Assembly: GCF_024323335.1 (NCBI RefSeq)
Contig: NC_066579.1
Coordinates: forward strand, 249,357,575-249,421,574
DNA length: 64,000 bases
Direction: 5' to 3'
From: Lathyrus oleraceus
Taxonomy: Eukaryota; Streptophyta; Magnoliopsida; Fabales; Fabaceae
The number at the start of each line of letters is the position of its first letter. The first letter of the stretch is position 1. The notes below the pieces were generated by a model that was not told the DNA's origin, made no database searches, and saw only the letters and a program-made list of their open reading frames with translations. Below, one piece after another: positions 12,025 through 23,841 of this stretch. Both the position numbers and the translations under genes were made by a program.

Positions 12025-12990
12025 CCAGTAATTGTCCATCTTTTCCCCGGCGGAGTCTGTGGCCTTCTACCCAGTAACTGGTAGTCGTAAGTCCTATTTC
12101 TGTGGTTTTCTACCCTCATACCGGTAGTTGTAAACCCTATTTTATCCCCTTGCAGTGTTAACCTTATTTTGTTCATCCTAACTGATGGCGGTTACTTTTC
12201 CGTGGTTTTCTACCTAGTATCCGGTAGATGTAATCCCCTCTTTGTTGGTTATCTTTATCCCATATTCGGTACTGATATTCCTTCACTTTTTAAGTATATC
12301 TCCCAGTAACCAGTGATATATCTCCCGGATCATTGCCTTTGTCAATGTATCCCCAGCGAGTCATCTTTCAGTTACCCTTTTTGTTTGGTAATGATCGTTT
12401 CTCCCCTTCGATTGGTCATCAGCTTATACCTAGTATTCGGTATCCCGATGTCCTTTCCTTTCGGTCGATTTATCCTCTTTTAACCCAGTAACCGGTTGTG
12501 GATAATCTTCCATGCGAGTATATTATTTATGTTCTGACGGTAATAGATAATATATCTCATACGCTCTTTGGTCGAAGTCTTTTGTTCTTCCCCAGTCGAG
12601 TAAGATTCGTATCTCTTTATGGAATCGAATGTCCATCCTGTAATCGAGTTTGCTTTTTCAACCCTCCTTTTGGATGATGAGTGTCTTGGAAATACTCCTA
12701 AATTCACGCTTGGTTGGTCACCTATTATATGCCCAGTAATCGGTATCCCTGTTGTTCCTTCCTTTTCTGCTCCCTATTATGATTTTTTGTCCCCTGTGGA
12801 GTCAGATTTCCTGAGTCGACATATACCATTTTTAGGTCTTCCTCGGATGTTTATTTTAGATGTTTGATATATCTCACCCACATACCGGTCTTAGATATTC
12901 ATTCTCCCCGAGCGTGTTGTTCTCTCACCCTCATACCGGTGTTTCAACCACATGTCTCCTTGAGTTTATTACCCAGTAACCGGTAATATC
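12025..12990 (+). repeat. Dispersed CCAGTAACCGGTA motif array
   Basis: Copies of (C)CCAGTAACCGGTA and variants (CAGTAACTGGTAG, CTCATACCGGTAG, CAGTATCCGGTAG, CAGTAATCGGTAT, CACATACCGGTCT) recur roughly every 50-150 bp. The core CCGG is palindromic. The same motif appears reversed in element B at 24330-25115. Confidence 0.75.
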
Positions 12991-13503
12991 TCATCCTGTT
13001 GTTTCCTCATATGAGTCCTGTTTGGACATTCCCCAGCGAAGTCCCTTAGTGGATTTTTCCCATTTGAGTCCGAATTTTCATCCGAAGTATCCTCTGTGGA
13101 TAGTTTTTGTTGTATTGGCATATTCCCTAATACATGCATCTTTGAGTCAGCTTGAGTCTTTCCATTGATTTATTTTCATGGAATTCCCCTTGTGTCTCTC
13201 AGCAAGTTCTAAGTCGTGACCTGCTCACGCAATTTATTCCCTTTATTATCCCCATAAGAATCCCCAGAGTCTCTGTCCCATTGAGTGTATTACTCATATG
13301 GATTGTCAATTTCTCCTGATTTCTTTTTCCTTTGAGGACATACCTCCATAGAGTATTACCTTTGACATACATACATTTGCATCATGAGGTCTCTTAGGGA
13401 CCAAAATTCGTCTCTTTGTTATTATTTAAGCCCATTCTACCTCGTTGAGACGAAGATTTTAACCTTCACTTCTCCAGCTAGAATGACCTTAAATATGGGC
13501 ATC

Positions 13504-16500
13504 TGTAAGACCCTAATTTTGACCCTAAGATCCCTCATGGCATCATAACATTGCATTTGCACTTGCCTCAAGGATCATAGCATCTTGGCTCCTTACCTTT
13601 GGGGTGGGAACTTTTGAGAGTTGGTTTGAGATCACCAAGCATGCTTGAATTGTATATTATTGCTTTTCTCATTTTATTCACTAACCAAAAGCACAAAAAT
13701 AAGTCACTAACATCTTTTGTTTGTAGCTTGAGCAGTCACAAGATCCAAAGCTTCTAGGAGATCCTATGTGCAGTGATATGGCCAAGTGAAGATGAAAGCA
13801 AGCATGGCAATGGTTACCAAAGCTCTCATCCATCAAATATGCCTCCCAAGTATCTCAAATCATCATTTTGATCAAAGTAACCCAAAAGGCTTAAGGCTTG
13901 TTTCCCAAGGAAACCCTAATTCATCTATGCATCAACTACGCCTTGCCCATGAAGCAACCTCAACCCATGATCAAATAAAATCAAGGGAAGTTCTTTCATT
14001 CATTATTTCATGCATATTTGAACTTATTTGAGTGTCCTTAATCATCAATTCACCAAGGTATGAGGTTTGGACTTGAGAAATTGATCAGTCAATTCATCTA
14101 ACTATTTTGAAGTACACTGAGACCTAACTTTTGATGTGTTTGTCAAATGGAGATGACCACAAGAGCAACAATGTTCTTAATAACCATATGAACAACTTTA
14201 ATGTTCATCAAAAATTGATTTGAAGCTTGTAAAGTCATCATCCATTTCAAAACATTCTTGGTCATTTTGACTGAAACCCTAATTTTGGGTCAAATTCCCA
14301 AGAACATAACTCATTCATTTTTCATTATTATCATGTGGGATTAAATGCATTGGAAAGCTTAAGATGTCTACCTCAATTGTTATGTTAAGCAAAATTTCAA
14401 AATCCTAAAATAAATACATGTGATAATGCAAAACATTATAGGTTACTTTGGACCAAAAGCATTGAAATATGAAAAAGTCCAACTTCAAGTTCCCATAACT
14501 TATTCATCAAAAATCCAAATAAGGCAACATTTAAGTCCAAATTGATTGTCTTGAAAAGATATACAACTTTTATGTTGAATATTTTGTCATTTGGAGCTTG
14601 CATCACTGAGACATAAGGGCTAGAACTTTGGCCATTTTTGAAATTCTCACATGTACATGTTTTGCACCCTACACTTCATGATCATTTTTTACCAATTTCC
14701 AAGTTTCAAATGAAGTTTTGGTCAACATAACAAATGATCCTCATGCCAAAATCTCTCCAACCATTACTCATAAGTTTATGTTTCAATTATGGAAATGCCA
14801 TTTTTGAAAGCATGAACATTGTGGTACAATTTTGGAAACTCACTAAAAATGCATTGCATGAGCCAAGCCTACACCATCTACACGTCCAATTTACATCTGC
14901 TGATGATTAGCTTGCAAATCCAAGTGGAATTGGGCCCTCCATGCGCCTGTACAGGCCCATGCATGGAGGTCCTTTCCATCCATGCACATGAAATGATCAT
15001 GCAACTCAGCCTTGCTTTTGCTATAAATAAGTGCCTTATGCCTCTCATTTCAATAACCTGAAGGCGCCTTACATGTTGCACGATTGATCCCTCACCCATA
15101 CTCAAAGGAACTCACCATTTTCTCTCAATTTTTTCAGATCTAAACTTCAATTTCATTGATTGATTTTTAGATCTAAAATTCCTAGGCCTTGCTTACCTTA
15201 ATCCATAGATCACACTACAAGCTTAATCACCAAGAAATCGTGCTCTCAAGCTATGCAAATCAGAGGTTTACTTCAGAATTTATTTTCTTCGAATCCACTT
15301 ATATACTGCTTGTTTCTTGTTGTTGTTGTGTTGTCTGAAGTCCTCTTCATAGAGGCAATCTTTTTGAGCTTTGAATTTTCAAAATCCAAGTTTCAGTTGA
15401 ACTCCATAAAATTCAACCTCTGATTTCTCTCTCAATAGGAATCTAGAGTGGATTTGGTTGGCACAGGGGTGATGTACATCACCCCAGATTTCATTTTCTA
15501 CCTGGATCGTGGCTTTCCATAAACTTTTATTTCTCTGCAATTTTTGCCTTCGCCGAAAGCTGGCCGGAGAAGACGGTGGTGCACACCACCGTCCAGTCTC
15601 CAGATTCAATCATGGCCGTGCGTTTCATTTTCCATATTCAATCTGATCCGTCCCATGTTATGACTTGTTTAATGGTTATGTGTGATGCATTGACTAAAGA
15701 ACATGGTAAGCACGCGCTCAGGGGCCACACGATTTGCCAGCTCAATTAATGAGCTCTGCATCCAACGCTCCATGCTTTTTTCTATTTTTTAAATTCTGAT
15801 TTTAATTTTCTTTTATTTCTTTTAATTCCATTTCATTTTAAAAATTCATATCTCCTTCATTATTGGTCCAAAAAATGTGAGACCAATTGCATTTTTCTTC
15901 TTTTAATTTCTAGTTTCTAAAAATGATTTTTAATATTTTTTATTTTATCATTTGATATTTTTTATGAATTTTCTCTTTTCTGGTTATTTTTAATTCATTT
16001 AAAATAGTTTTTGATATTCAAAAAATACAAAAAATAATTTTCCAACCTCTTTGAATGATGATACATCTATGGAAAATATTCTCATCAATTTATTAATTGA
16101 TTTGATATTTATTTGAGATTTTAATTCAATTAGGTTATTTTTATGCATTTTTAATTGATTAAAAATAGTTTCTCACTTCTAAAAATGCTGAATTTTTTTG
16201 TCAAACTTTGTTTGACCTTGTTGAACTTAGGATAATTTACTTGGACTATTCAAAGTTGATTTGAAGTGAATTTGAAGTTTGACCTTTCTTTATTATTTTA
16301 ATTCAAGTATTATTTTACTTTTGAAAAATACCAAAAATATTTTATATGTTTCTTGACTTCTAATCTCCATTTTGCATCTGTTTACCATTGTTTGACCTTG
16401 ATCTTCTCTATCTTTGGTCAATGCTTGTTGATTATTTCATTTCATTTCCATTAATGTACTTTAATATTCATCTTCTTCTTTTTCTTTTTTGATCAATGAG

Positions 16501-18345
16501 TTAAGGATTGGGGGTTAGCCTTGATGTATGGGAGGTCTAACCTTCCTTGATTCAAATTTGATTCATCTTGATCATGGATCAAGTGAATGGCTTTGCATTA
16601 AGGATAGGTTGCTTCCTAATCAAGCAAAGAACCTAAATCAATACAAGATCATTTCTCATCTTCTTTTTGGGCATGGCAAGTTGTAGGAGTTTGATTCACT
16701 AATCAAAATCTCTAACTTGTATTGTTGCCTACATTATTATTGACCGGCCTCAGATAGTTGTGACTTCTACATAAGTCCAATTACGATTGCTTAACATAGC
16801 GCTAAATTTCCTTATGGCACACTAACTCTAACACTAACCATTAACCATTAACATTTAATTCTTGCACTTTACATTTATGCAATTTACTATTCTTGTACAT
16901 ATTATTCATTTTCTTTTGCTCTTTGCTCACTTGAGCACATGTTTATGTTGATGCAATTTGCCTTTTTCTCACTTGAGCACATAATTGTGTATATATTATT
17001 GTGCTTGTGCTTTTGTTTTGATTGTTGTGGACCAAAATGCAAAAATGAACAAAAAGGACTTAGATTCTAGGACATACCCTATGCAAAATGGAGTAGAAAA
17101 GGCCTTAATGTTGAAGATGGATTAGAAGGACCAAATCTCTAAACTAACTCTTGTCAATTCTTGATTTACATTATGGAACCTTTTTATGTGTGTTCTTTTG
17201 TGCTAGGGGATTCCTATTTGAGCCAAATTGAAGAACCATTGTCATGTTCATCTAAAGTGAGAGATCCAAGAGCCATTGGAAGATTCCTAAGAGCTTTGCT
17301 TGCTTGATTGATTGCTTGAGTATACACTTATTTGCTTGCTTATTCCAAAGTATGGGAGCTACTTAGATCATCAATATGATCTCAAGAGAGGAACTCCATT
17401 TGTGGTCTTGTTTCTTATCCTTCATCTCTTGTATGATTAGGACTCTAGCCATTCTTCTTCTTCCCTCCACTCTAATCCAAGCCAAAACTTTTGTGCAAAC
17501 ATTAACACTTGTTTTCAAACATTACAAACCTAAGCATTATGCTTTTGATTTTCAAACTTTCTTTTCATAACACTTATTTTGAATTGAATCTTTAAGTCAA
17601 CCTTGACCATATTTTGTAAATACTTTTCATTTGTAAATATAACTCATTCAAAAGCTTTTGTGGTTTCAATGGCCACTTTCTTATCAAAACTTTTCATAAC
17701 CTTTAGCTATTTGGTCTTAGTTATCCTTGAGGAAGATATAATACTCACATATATCCTTAGTGATGGACAATGAGTCTTCCATGCTTATTATAGGGTTAAC
17801 CCCTCACTAGCATGTTGAAGCTATCCTCACATGGTGGATTTGTGGTTTTAGGTTGAGTTTTCTCCCTTGGATAACAAAATACCTTAAGGCTTTTGGACCA
17901 ATCAATTCACCAACTTGTCTTTTTGAGATTTTTACCCCGAACTACAAGGTTTTGATCCTATCTTTTTTTTAGATGGTACGTAGGCAATGGCTTTATCCAT
18001 TCAAACATAAATTGTAAATAACTTGTATATTCTCTTCTCATCTCCTCAATCATGTTTGCACAAACAAATTTTTCACAAAAAAATACCAACCTTACAACAA
18101 GTGTGAAAAGGGCTCCCTAGGAGTACCTAGGATGTTTTGGGTGCTTAAAACCTTCCCATTGCATAACCAACCCCCTTACCCCGATCTCTGACATTTTTAT
18201 TAGTTTTTGATTCGATAAAACTTCTCGGTTTTTGTTCGCTTTCTAACCTTTCCTTTGGATAAATAGAAGTACGGTGGCGACTTGACTTGTATGGTTTACT
18301 TTTGATTTAGTCCATAAATCTAAAGGTAATGAATACCCCGCTACA
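13504..18345 (+). mobile_element. 3' LTR of element A (4842 bp)
   Basis: It starts TGTAAGACCCTAATTTTGACCC and ends ACCCCGCTACA. Both ends match the element B LTRs (TGTAGGACCCCAATTTTG... and ...ACCGCTACA on B's strand). The size is typical of Ogre LTRs. It holds a TATA box near 15022, an AT-rich middle, a conserved block near 18110-18180 (GGGCTCCCTAGGAGTACCTAGG) that is also in B, and an internal TGGCGACTT at 18275. Small ORFs inside (for example near 13786, 14819 and 17376) have no family resemblance and I treat them as chance. Confidence 0.9.
15022..15030 (+). promoter_or_regulatory. Putative LTR TATA box (element A)
   Basis: TATAAATAA stands about 1.5 kb into the LTR, before GTGCCTTATGCC. 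Element B has TATAAATAAGACCTC at the corresponding place on its own strand (about 22314-22324 and 38749-38759), so position and context are conserved. This marks the likely U3/R boundary. Confidence 0.6.
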
Positions 18346-18350
18346 CGGTG
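18346..18350. repeat. Right target-site copy CGGTG of element A
   Basis: The five bases after the A LTR continue a copia-like LTR seen intact at 61245-62647, where the same context reads GGTACGGTGCACTTAAGTG. The left copy would lie upstream of the window. Confidence 0.6.
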
Positions 18351-18801
18351 CACTTAAGTGAATTATAGAACATTGTAAGGTACGGTGTACTTAAGTAGAA
18401 TACGAAATATGGTAAGGTACCACGCGCGAAAGTGATTTTGGCATATTATAAGATATGGGCCACACACACTTGAGTGGGCTTTTTAGCTTGCAGCCCACAT
18501 AAGTGGTTCTATAAATAGAACCCTTGTGTAGAAGCATTTGTGCAATTGCAATTTCGTTTCTCTCTCTCTCACTCAAAGCCTTCATTCATAGCAGTTAGCA
18601 CTGAGATTAAAGGAATCCGTTTGTGTGGACTGAGTAGAGGTGTTGTCATCGTTCAACGTTCGTGATCGCTCCGTAGATCTGCATCAAAGGTTACAATCAC
18701 CACAAGAGGTAACGATTCTATCACTGATCATGCCCATTCGTAAGGATCACTAAAGGAGAAATTTTAAATTCCGCTGCATTTTGGATCGCCCTTCTCCTTC
18801 A
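18346..18801 (+). mobile_element. Ty1/copia-like LTR, right-hand part, host of element A
   Basis: CGGTGCACTTAAGTGAATT through CGCCCTTCTCCTTCA matches the complement of the terminal part of the solo LTR at 61245-62647 nearly base for base, apart from its expanded microsatellite. It contains TCTATAAATAGAACCC, probably the TATA box. No tRNA-Met-type primer site follows the CA end at 18801, so this is a solo or 3' LTR. The left part was displaced upstream by element A. I infer copia affiliation from LTR resemblance to known legume Angela-type LTRs; no coding part is present. Confidence 0.75.
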
Positions 18802-19116
18802 GATCATCTATCCTAAATAGAAGCTTAAGGACAACCTAAGGCATGTGAAAAAGGGGGGAAAGGAAACATGAGACTCGGTTAGATATGTAGTAGGTAGAGA
18901 TATCACTATGAATGATGTGGATAAGGTTATCCATTAAATCCTGCTCAAAGTCAAAGAGAGGCCTTCTCTATAGAGAATTTGATACGATGACCTCATCAAC
19001 ACATACACTGATATCATATACCTTACTTATTATTTGCTTAGAGAGTGGAAAAAGTCTCTCAAAAGTAACTCTAAGAGGGATGGGACCCACCTAAGGGACA
19101 TCCCAAAAGAGGTGAG
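18802..19116. other. Unassigned sequence between the copia-like LTR and element B
   Basis: About 315 bp with no ORF I recognise and no link to the flanking elements. It may be older transposon or intergenic DNA. The last bases, GTGAG (19112-19116), are the left target duplication of element B. Confidence 0.4.
19112..19116. repeat. Target-site duplication GTGAG of element B, left copy
   Basis: Directly precedes the TGTAGCGG end of element B and recurs at 40270-40274 after the other end. Confidence 0.92.
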
Positions 19117-22100
19117 TGTAGCGGTAAATTCTTGATCATTAAGCTATGGATAAACTTAACATCAATAAAGCCAGAGTCGCCACCGCGCTTTTATTGTTTC
19201 CAAAGGAAAAGGGAAAAGTACGAACAAAACCCAAACACAAGAAGTTTTCAAATCAAAACTACTAAAATTCCAGAGATTACAGGTAAGGGGGTTGGTTACA
19301 CAGAGGGAAGGTGTTAGCACCCAAAGTGTCCTAGGTACTCCTAGGGAGCCCTTTTTTATGTGTGTATGTGTTTTTGGTATAAAAGATGTTTGAGAAAAAT
19401 AGAGTGGGGGATGAGAAAAGAATTCATTGATTATATTTTGGGTTTGACAAGACCTTCGGACTTTTGCCTACGTACCAACATAAAAATGAGGGATCAATAC
19501 CTCGTAGTTCGTAGTAACAATTTCAAAATGAGTGGATTGCTTTTAACAAAAGTTTAAGTTTAAGAGATGCACAAGGGACCTAAAAGAGTTTGAATGAGTG
19601 TTAGTTCTTTTTGTCTTTTTTGAAATTTTAAGTCAAGTATGGTTAAGTTCATTTACAAGTTTGAATTAAGAAAAGAAGTTTAAAAATGCAATGGCATAAG
19701 GCCAAAGTTTCTAATTTGCAATAAAGTCAAAGTTTAGAAACCACAAGCAAAGAAGATTTTGAAAGGGGGGAGAGATTTGAAATTTAAGAAAAAGGGAGGA
19801 TATGAAGAGACTAATCCTAAGAAAAAATTTAAAAGTTAAGAGTTGAAAAGATCTGACCAGTGGGATGCAATCCAATAGACAAGAGTGTCATATAGAAACC
19901 CATTTTTCCTTTGTACTTTGGAATCAAGCAATATCATTACACAAATAGCAAGATAAAGAGCAAGGCATCAAATAAAGATAGTCACATCCAAGCTAGCAAC
20001 TTCATAGTCTTCTTATTAATCTCCCATGTATCAGATGACATACTCCTTGAATGGCTCAGAATAAGGAATTAGACACAGGTTCAAAGTAACACTTGCATCA
20101 AGACCATGTAGCAGATGAACTCAAGTGGATCCCAATACTTGCATCAAATGAAAGCTCAAACTTGGTTTCAGAAAAGATGACGTTGGCCAAGTCCTTTTGC
20201 ATAGGGAATGTTTCCTAATTCTAAGTCCAAAGCGCAAATCAAATCCAAAAGTCCACACAAACATTTTTTAGGGTTTTTGTTGTTATTAGGTATTTTAGGG
20301 TCCTAAAACCATAAACACAAACAAGGTACACAAACAAATATATACAATCACAATATATGGCTCAAATGAGCAAAGGGAAAATGGCATAAACATAAACAAA
20401 TTAAATGATATGTAAATGGCAAAATAATAAATGTCTTGAATTCTAAATGACATAAAGGAAATGACTTGAAATTAAAAGCAAATAGAATAAAGGTTAGTCA
20501 AATGTTAGTTGATTAGATGTTAGTATTATTTTTGCTTTTCAATTGATGAAACCATTCTTTGGAGAACACTTAACCCTCTATTCATAAGCATGGATCCTTG
20601 AACCAAAACATCTTCCAAAGGAAGTAAAAAAGGTCAAGTTTCCATACAATACCATGAAAGGGGGGAGACTTACAATCCCACTTACTAGAATGTTATGCCT
20701 TTTTGGTCAAAATTTAACGTTATGTTAAGCAATCGTAATTGGACTTATGTAGAAGTCACAACTATCTAAGACCGGACAATAGAAATTTTAGTGTTAATGC
20801 ATGTTAGAGATATGGTATAATGAACCACACTCCTAAAACATGCCACACTTAAAAAGAAAATGGCAAAAGGGTGGACCTAATCTCATCCATACTTGTATTG
20901 GTTTATGAACCAATTAGCCTTCGGATATAGAGATATCATTTGTCAATGGAATGGATGGGATAGAATGGGATTGAATATGAAGAGGGAGGGGAAACGAGAT
21001 AAACACAAATTGGTCATGGGAGGAATTTTATCAAATTAAAATCATTCATTATTTTTGGGAGATGAAATGCCCATTTCATCAATCCCCTAAATCCAATGAT
21101 TCTAATCCAACATAAGTCAAATTAACCTTGACCAAGGCCCAAACACAATAGTCAAACTTCACAAGTCAATAAAAATGGCGTAACACAATTTATTCACAAT
21201 TAAACAATTAAAAATCAATTTAAAATGTATTAAATTTAATTATGTTTGATCAAAAACCAAAAATCTCTTCAAAACACCAAATAAACGGCCAAGAGATTTA
21301 TCCTAGGTCAATGACGGTCAAAGGACCTTGGACAAAAAAATTCATAATTTTTGGAAAGTCAAAAGTATTTTTAAACAATTAAAAATATTCACAAAAACAA
21401 TTAAATCATGAAAATTTCAATATTGATCCAAAAAATATTTTCAATTCAGAAAATGGAAGAGGAAAATATTTCAAAATTTTTGGTGAAAGTCCCATATTTT
21501 TTGGATCAATAATGAAATTAATATGAATTAATGAAAATAAAGCAATAAAAATGAAAAAAATCAGAAATTCAAAAATACTGGACCATTTGATCTCCCTCAT
21601 TAATTGAGGTAGCAAATCAAATGGTCCAAAATACGCGTTCCATGTGGTCTTGAGTCAAATGTTCCACACCCGTGGTAATCACAATGGACGCGTGAGATTA
21701 GATCCTGGGACTCAGATCAGATGGCCTAGATTGATCCAGCGCACCACCGGAGCCCTAGCTCCGGTCACCTTCTCCGGTGAGGGACACCGGACTAGTCCAA
21801 CCAAAACTCAAAGAAAAATGGAAAATGAGTACACTATTTTGAAGGAAAAATGCTCGGAGCTTGAATCTGGCCTCAATTTTGTCCAATTCCAAGTATATAA
21901 AAAGATACAGGGATTTGAATTTTGAGGATCATGAACTGAGTTGCTTTGATTTGACCTCAAAGCAACTCAATCTTGTTGGCTATATTGGTAGGACTTCAGA
22001 CAATCAAAAATCAACAAGAATAGTGGAGAATTGAGTGAGAATCAAAGAGATGAAAATTCTGAAAATTCACCTTCAATGGAGCTTCAGATTGGCACGATCT

Positions 22101-23841
22101 TGATTTCAATTATGCTTGGCCTTGCTTCAGATGCTTGATGGAATGGAAATGGATCAAGGAGAGGGATGGACTCTTGAAGTTTCAATCTTAAAACAGTTGG
22201 AGATTTGAAACTCGATTTTCAAAGAAAATCTTCAAGATTATCCTTTAATGGTGAGGGTTAGGGGTTGCTGAATCAAAGCTTTGGCATGAGGTCCTTATTT
22301 CTGAGCAAGAGAGGTCTTATTTATAGGCCATGAGATTGATAATTGTACACTTCCATTTTTGGCAAAAGTTTAAAAATCTCTCTTGCATGCTTGAATGGGC
22401 GTGTGATAGGCCAATCAAGTGATGCACTTAGGTCCAAAATTGACTGTAAGCCATTCTGAAATCATGTTGTCAAGCCATGCATGCGTGTACGAAAAGTGGA
22501 ACTTGAAATCATCCATATGGTCCTTCAACTTTAACCCATGCACAAGTACCTCATACTTTTTCCAAACGAGATGATTTTTGACTTTTTGGAAAGTTTAGAT
22601 CAAGAGGAACAACTTTCATGTTAAACACTTTTTCATTTGAAGCTTGGTCATGATGAATTTTGAGGTGGAAGTTTGGAAAATCAAAAATATCAAAAAAAAA
22701 TCTAAGTACCAAGCCGTATGTTCACTTCTTCCACCTTGAATAACTTTTTCTATGGACTTCAAATGAGAAAAGTTCCTTCATAAACGTTTTATATCTTCCA
22801 AATACATTCAATTTGGTCTCACATTTGACCTCATTTGGATTTACAATGAAGGAGTTCTGCATTTTAGAAGTTGAGGAGAATCACTTGTTCAATGGTATTG
22901 GCCCGAAATGACCTATAATATTTCCTCTTGACACGTGCATTTGAAAGTTGAATTTGAACTTCCTCCAAACATAAAGGTTGAAGTAGACATCTTGAATTTG
23001 ATCATGAAATTTGAATGTCTTTCATCTCATAAAGATTGAGCAAGTTATGGTCTTCGGAAGTTGACCTCCAAACTAGGGTTTAGACAAAATGACCTATAAT
23101 CTTTCACCATAAAAGATGACTTTACAAGAAAAAATAGCTCTTGACCTCAACCTAAAAGTTGTTTGGAATGTCATTTAGAGTAACTTTGCTCTTGGAATCA
23201 TTTCCATATGACAAAAGTTGTAGGAGATAGGGTCTAGGGAACCCCAGTTTTGACCAGTTGACTTTCTCTGGTCAACCACCATGAACCAACTTGCTAGCTT
23301 GATATTCTCTTGACTTTTGGGACTCATGGAGGATCATATATGCATAATATGATGTAATGTGAAGTATACCTTGAAATATTTGATCAATTGGTGAAGAAAC
23401 TTGTTGAAGAAGTCACACAAGATACCCAGATGGATTAGGGTTTCCAAGGCAAAAAAAAACTCCAAACTCTAGATAATTTCTTGATCAAAATGACATGTGA
23501 AGATCATGGGGATCCATATATGATACTTAGAGCCAATGTGGGCCAATTATTGGTTAAGATCCTTGCAATGAAGATCTTAAACCCTATATATGAGCTTGAT
23601 AGATCATAGGTGAGCATACACACTACCTACAAAAGAGTTAAACTATACAATGACATATTTTTGGTATTTTGGTTAGTAAATGATAAAAACAAAGTATGAC
23701 ACAATCAAATTATGCTTGGTGATCTCTCTTAATGCAAACCCAATGAATGAGGGGTAATGAGGATACCAAGGTGTGATCCCAATGCTAATGCATATGATGA
23801 GATGACATGAGGCATCTTAGGGTCAAAATTGGGGTCCTACA
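19117..23841 (-). mobile_element. 3' LTR of element B (4725 bp)
   Basis: On the minus strand it begins TGTAGGACCCCAATTTTGACCC at 23841 and ends ACCGCTACA at 19117. It holds a putative TATA (TATAAATAAG, minus, about 22315-22324) and an internal TGGCGACTC (complement at 19174-19182). It has about 320 bp (about 19740-20060) that the other LTR lacks. ORFs in it are short and look like chance. Confidence 0.93.

Larger units (their letters stand above)
10177..13503 (+). other. Long non-coding 3' region of element A
   Basis: About 3.3 kb between integrase and the 3' LTR with no credible ORF. It begins with tandem GAAAACCCGAAAGGG motifs (10185-10345). It continues as a pyrimidine-rich tract full of CCCCAG(C/T)(A/G)GAGT-type words (about 11080-12400) and the CAGTAACCGGTA array (about 12025-12990). 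It ends at a weak polypurine-type stretch (AAATATGGGCATC) before the LTR. Element B has a shorter counterpart on the other strand. Long non-coding 3' regions are usual for Ogre; the role of the repeats is not known to me. Confidence 0.8.
1..18345 (+). mobile_element. Element A: Ogre-type Ty3/gypsy LTR retrotransposon, 5' part outside the window
   Basis: The order on the plus strand is ORF1, gag, protease, intron, RT/RNase H, second RNase H, integrase, a long non-coding 3' part and a 3' LTR. This is the layout of the Ogre lineage (Tat branch of Ty3/gypsy). The 5' LTR, primer binding site and start of ORF1 lie before position 1. The 3' LTR ends in CTACA at 18345 and is followed by CGGTG, which continues a copia-like LTR, so A inserted into that LTR. 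The coding frame is kept almost throughout but carries at least ten in-frame stops and a solo-LTR insertion, so this copy is dead. I saw no frameshift in the regions I compared with element B. Confidence 0.93.

Noticed and set aside
13786..18345. Several ORFs of 60-90 codons in the LTR of element A
   Set aside because: Low-complexity or chance frames in non-coding LTR DNA. None is conserved in the LTRs of element B.
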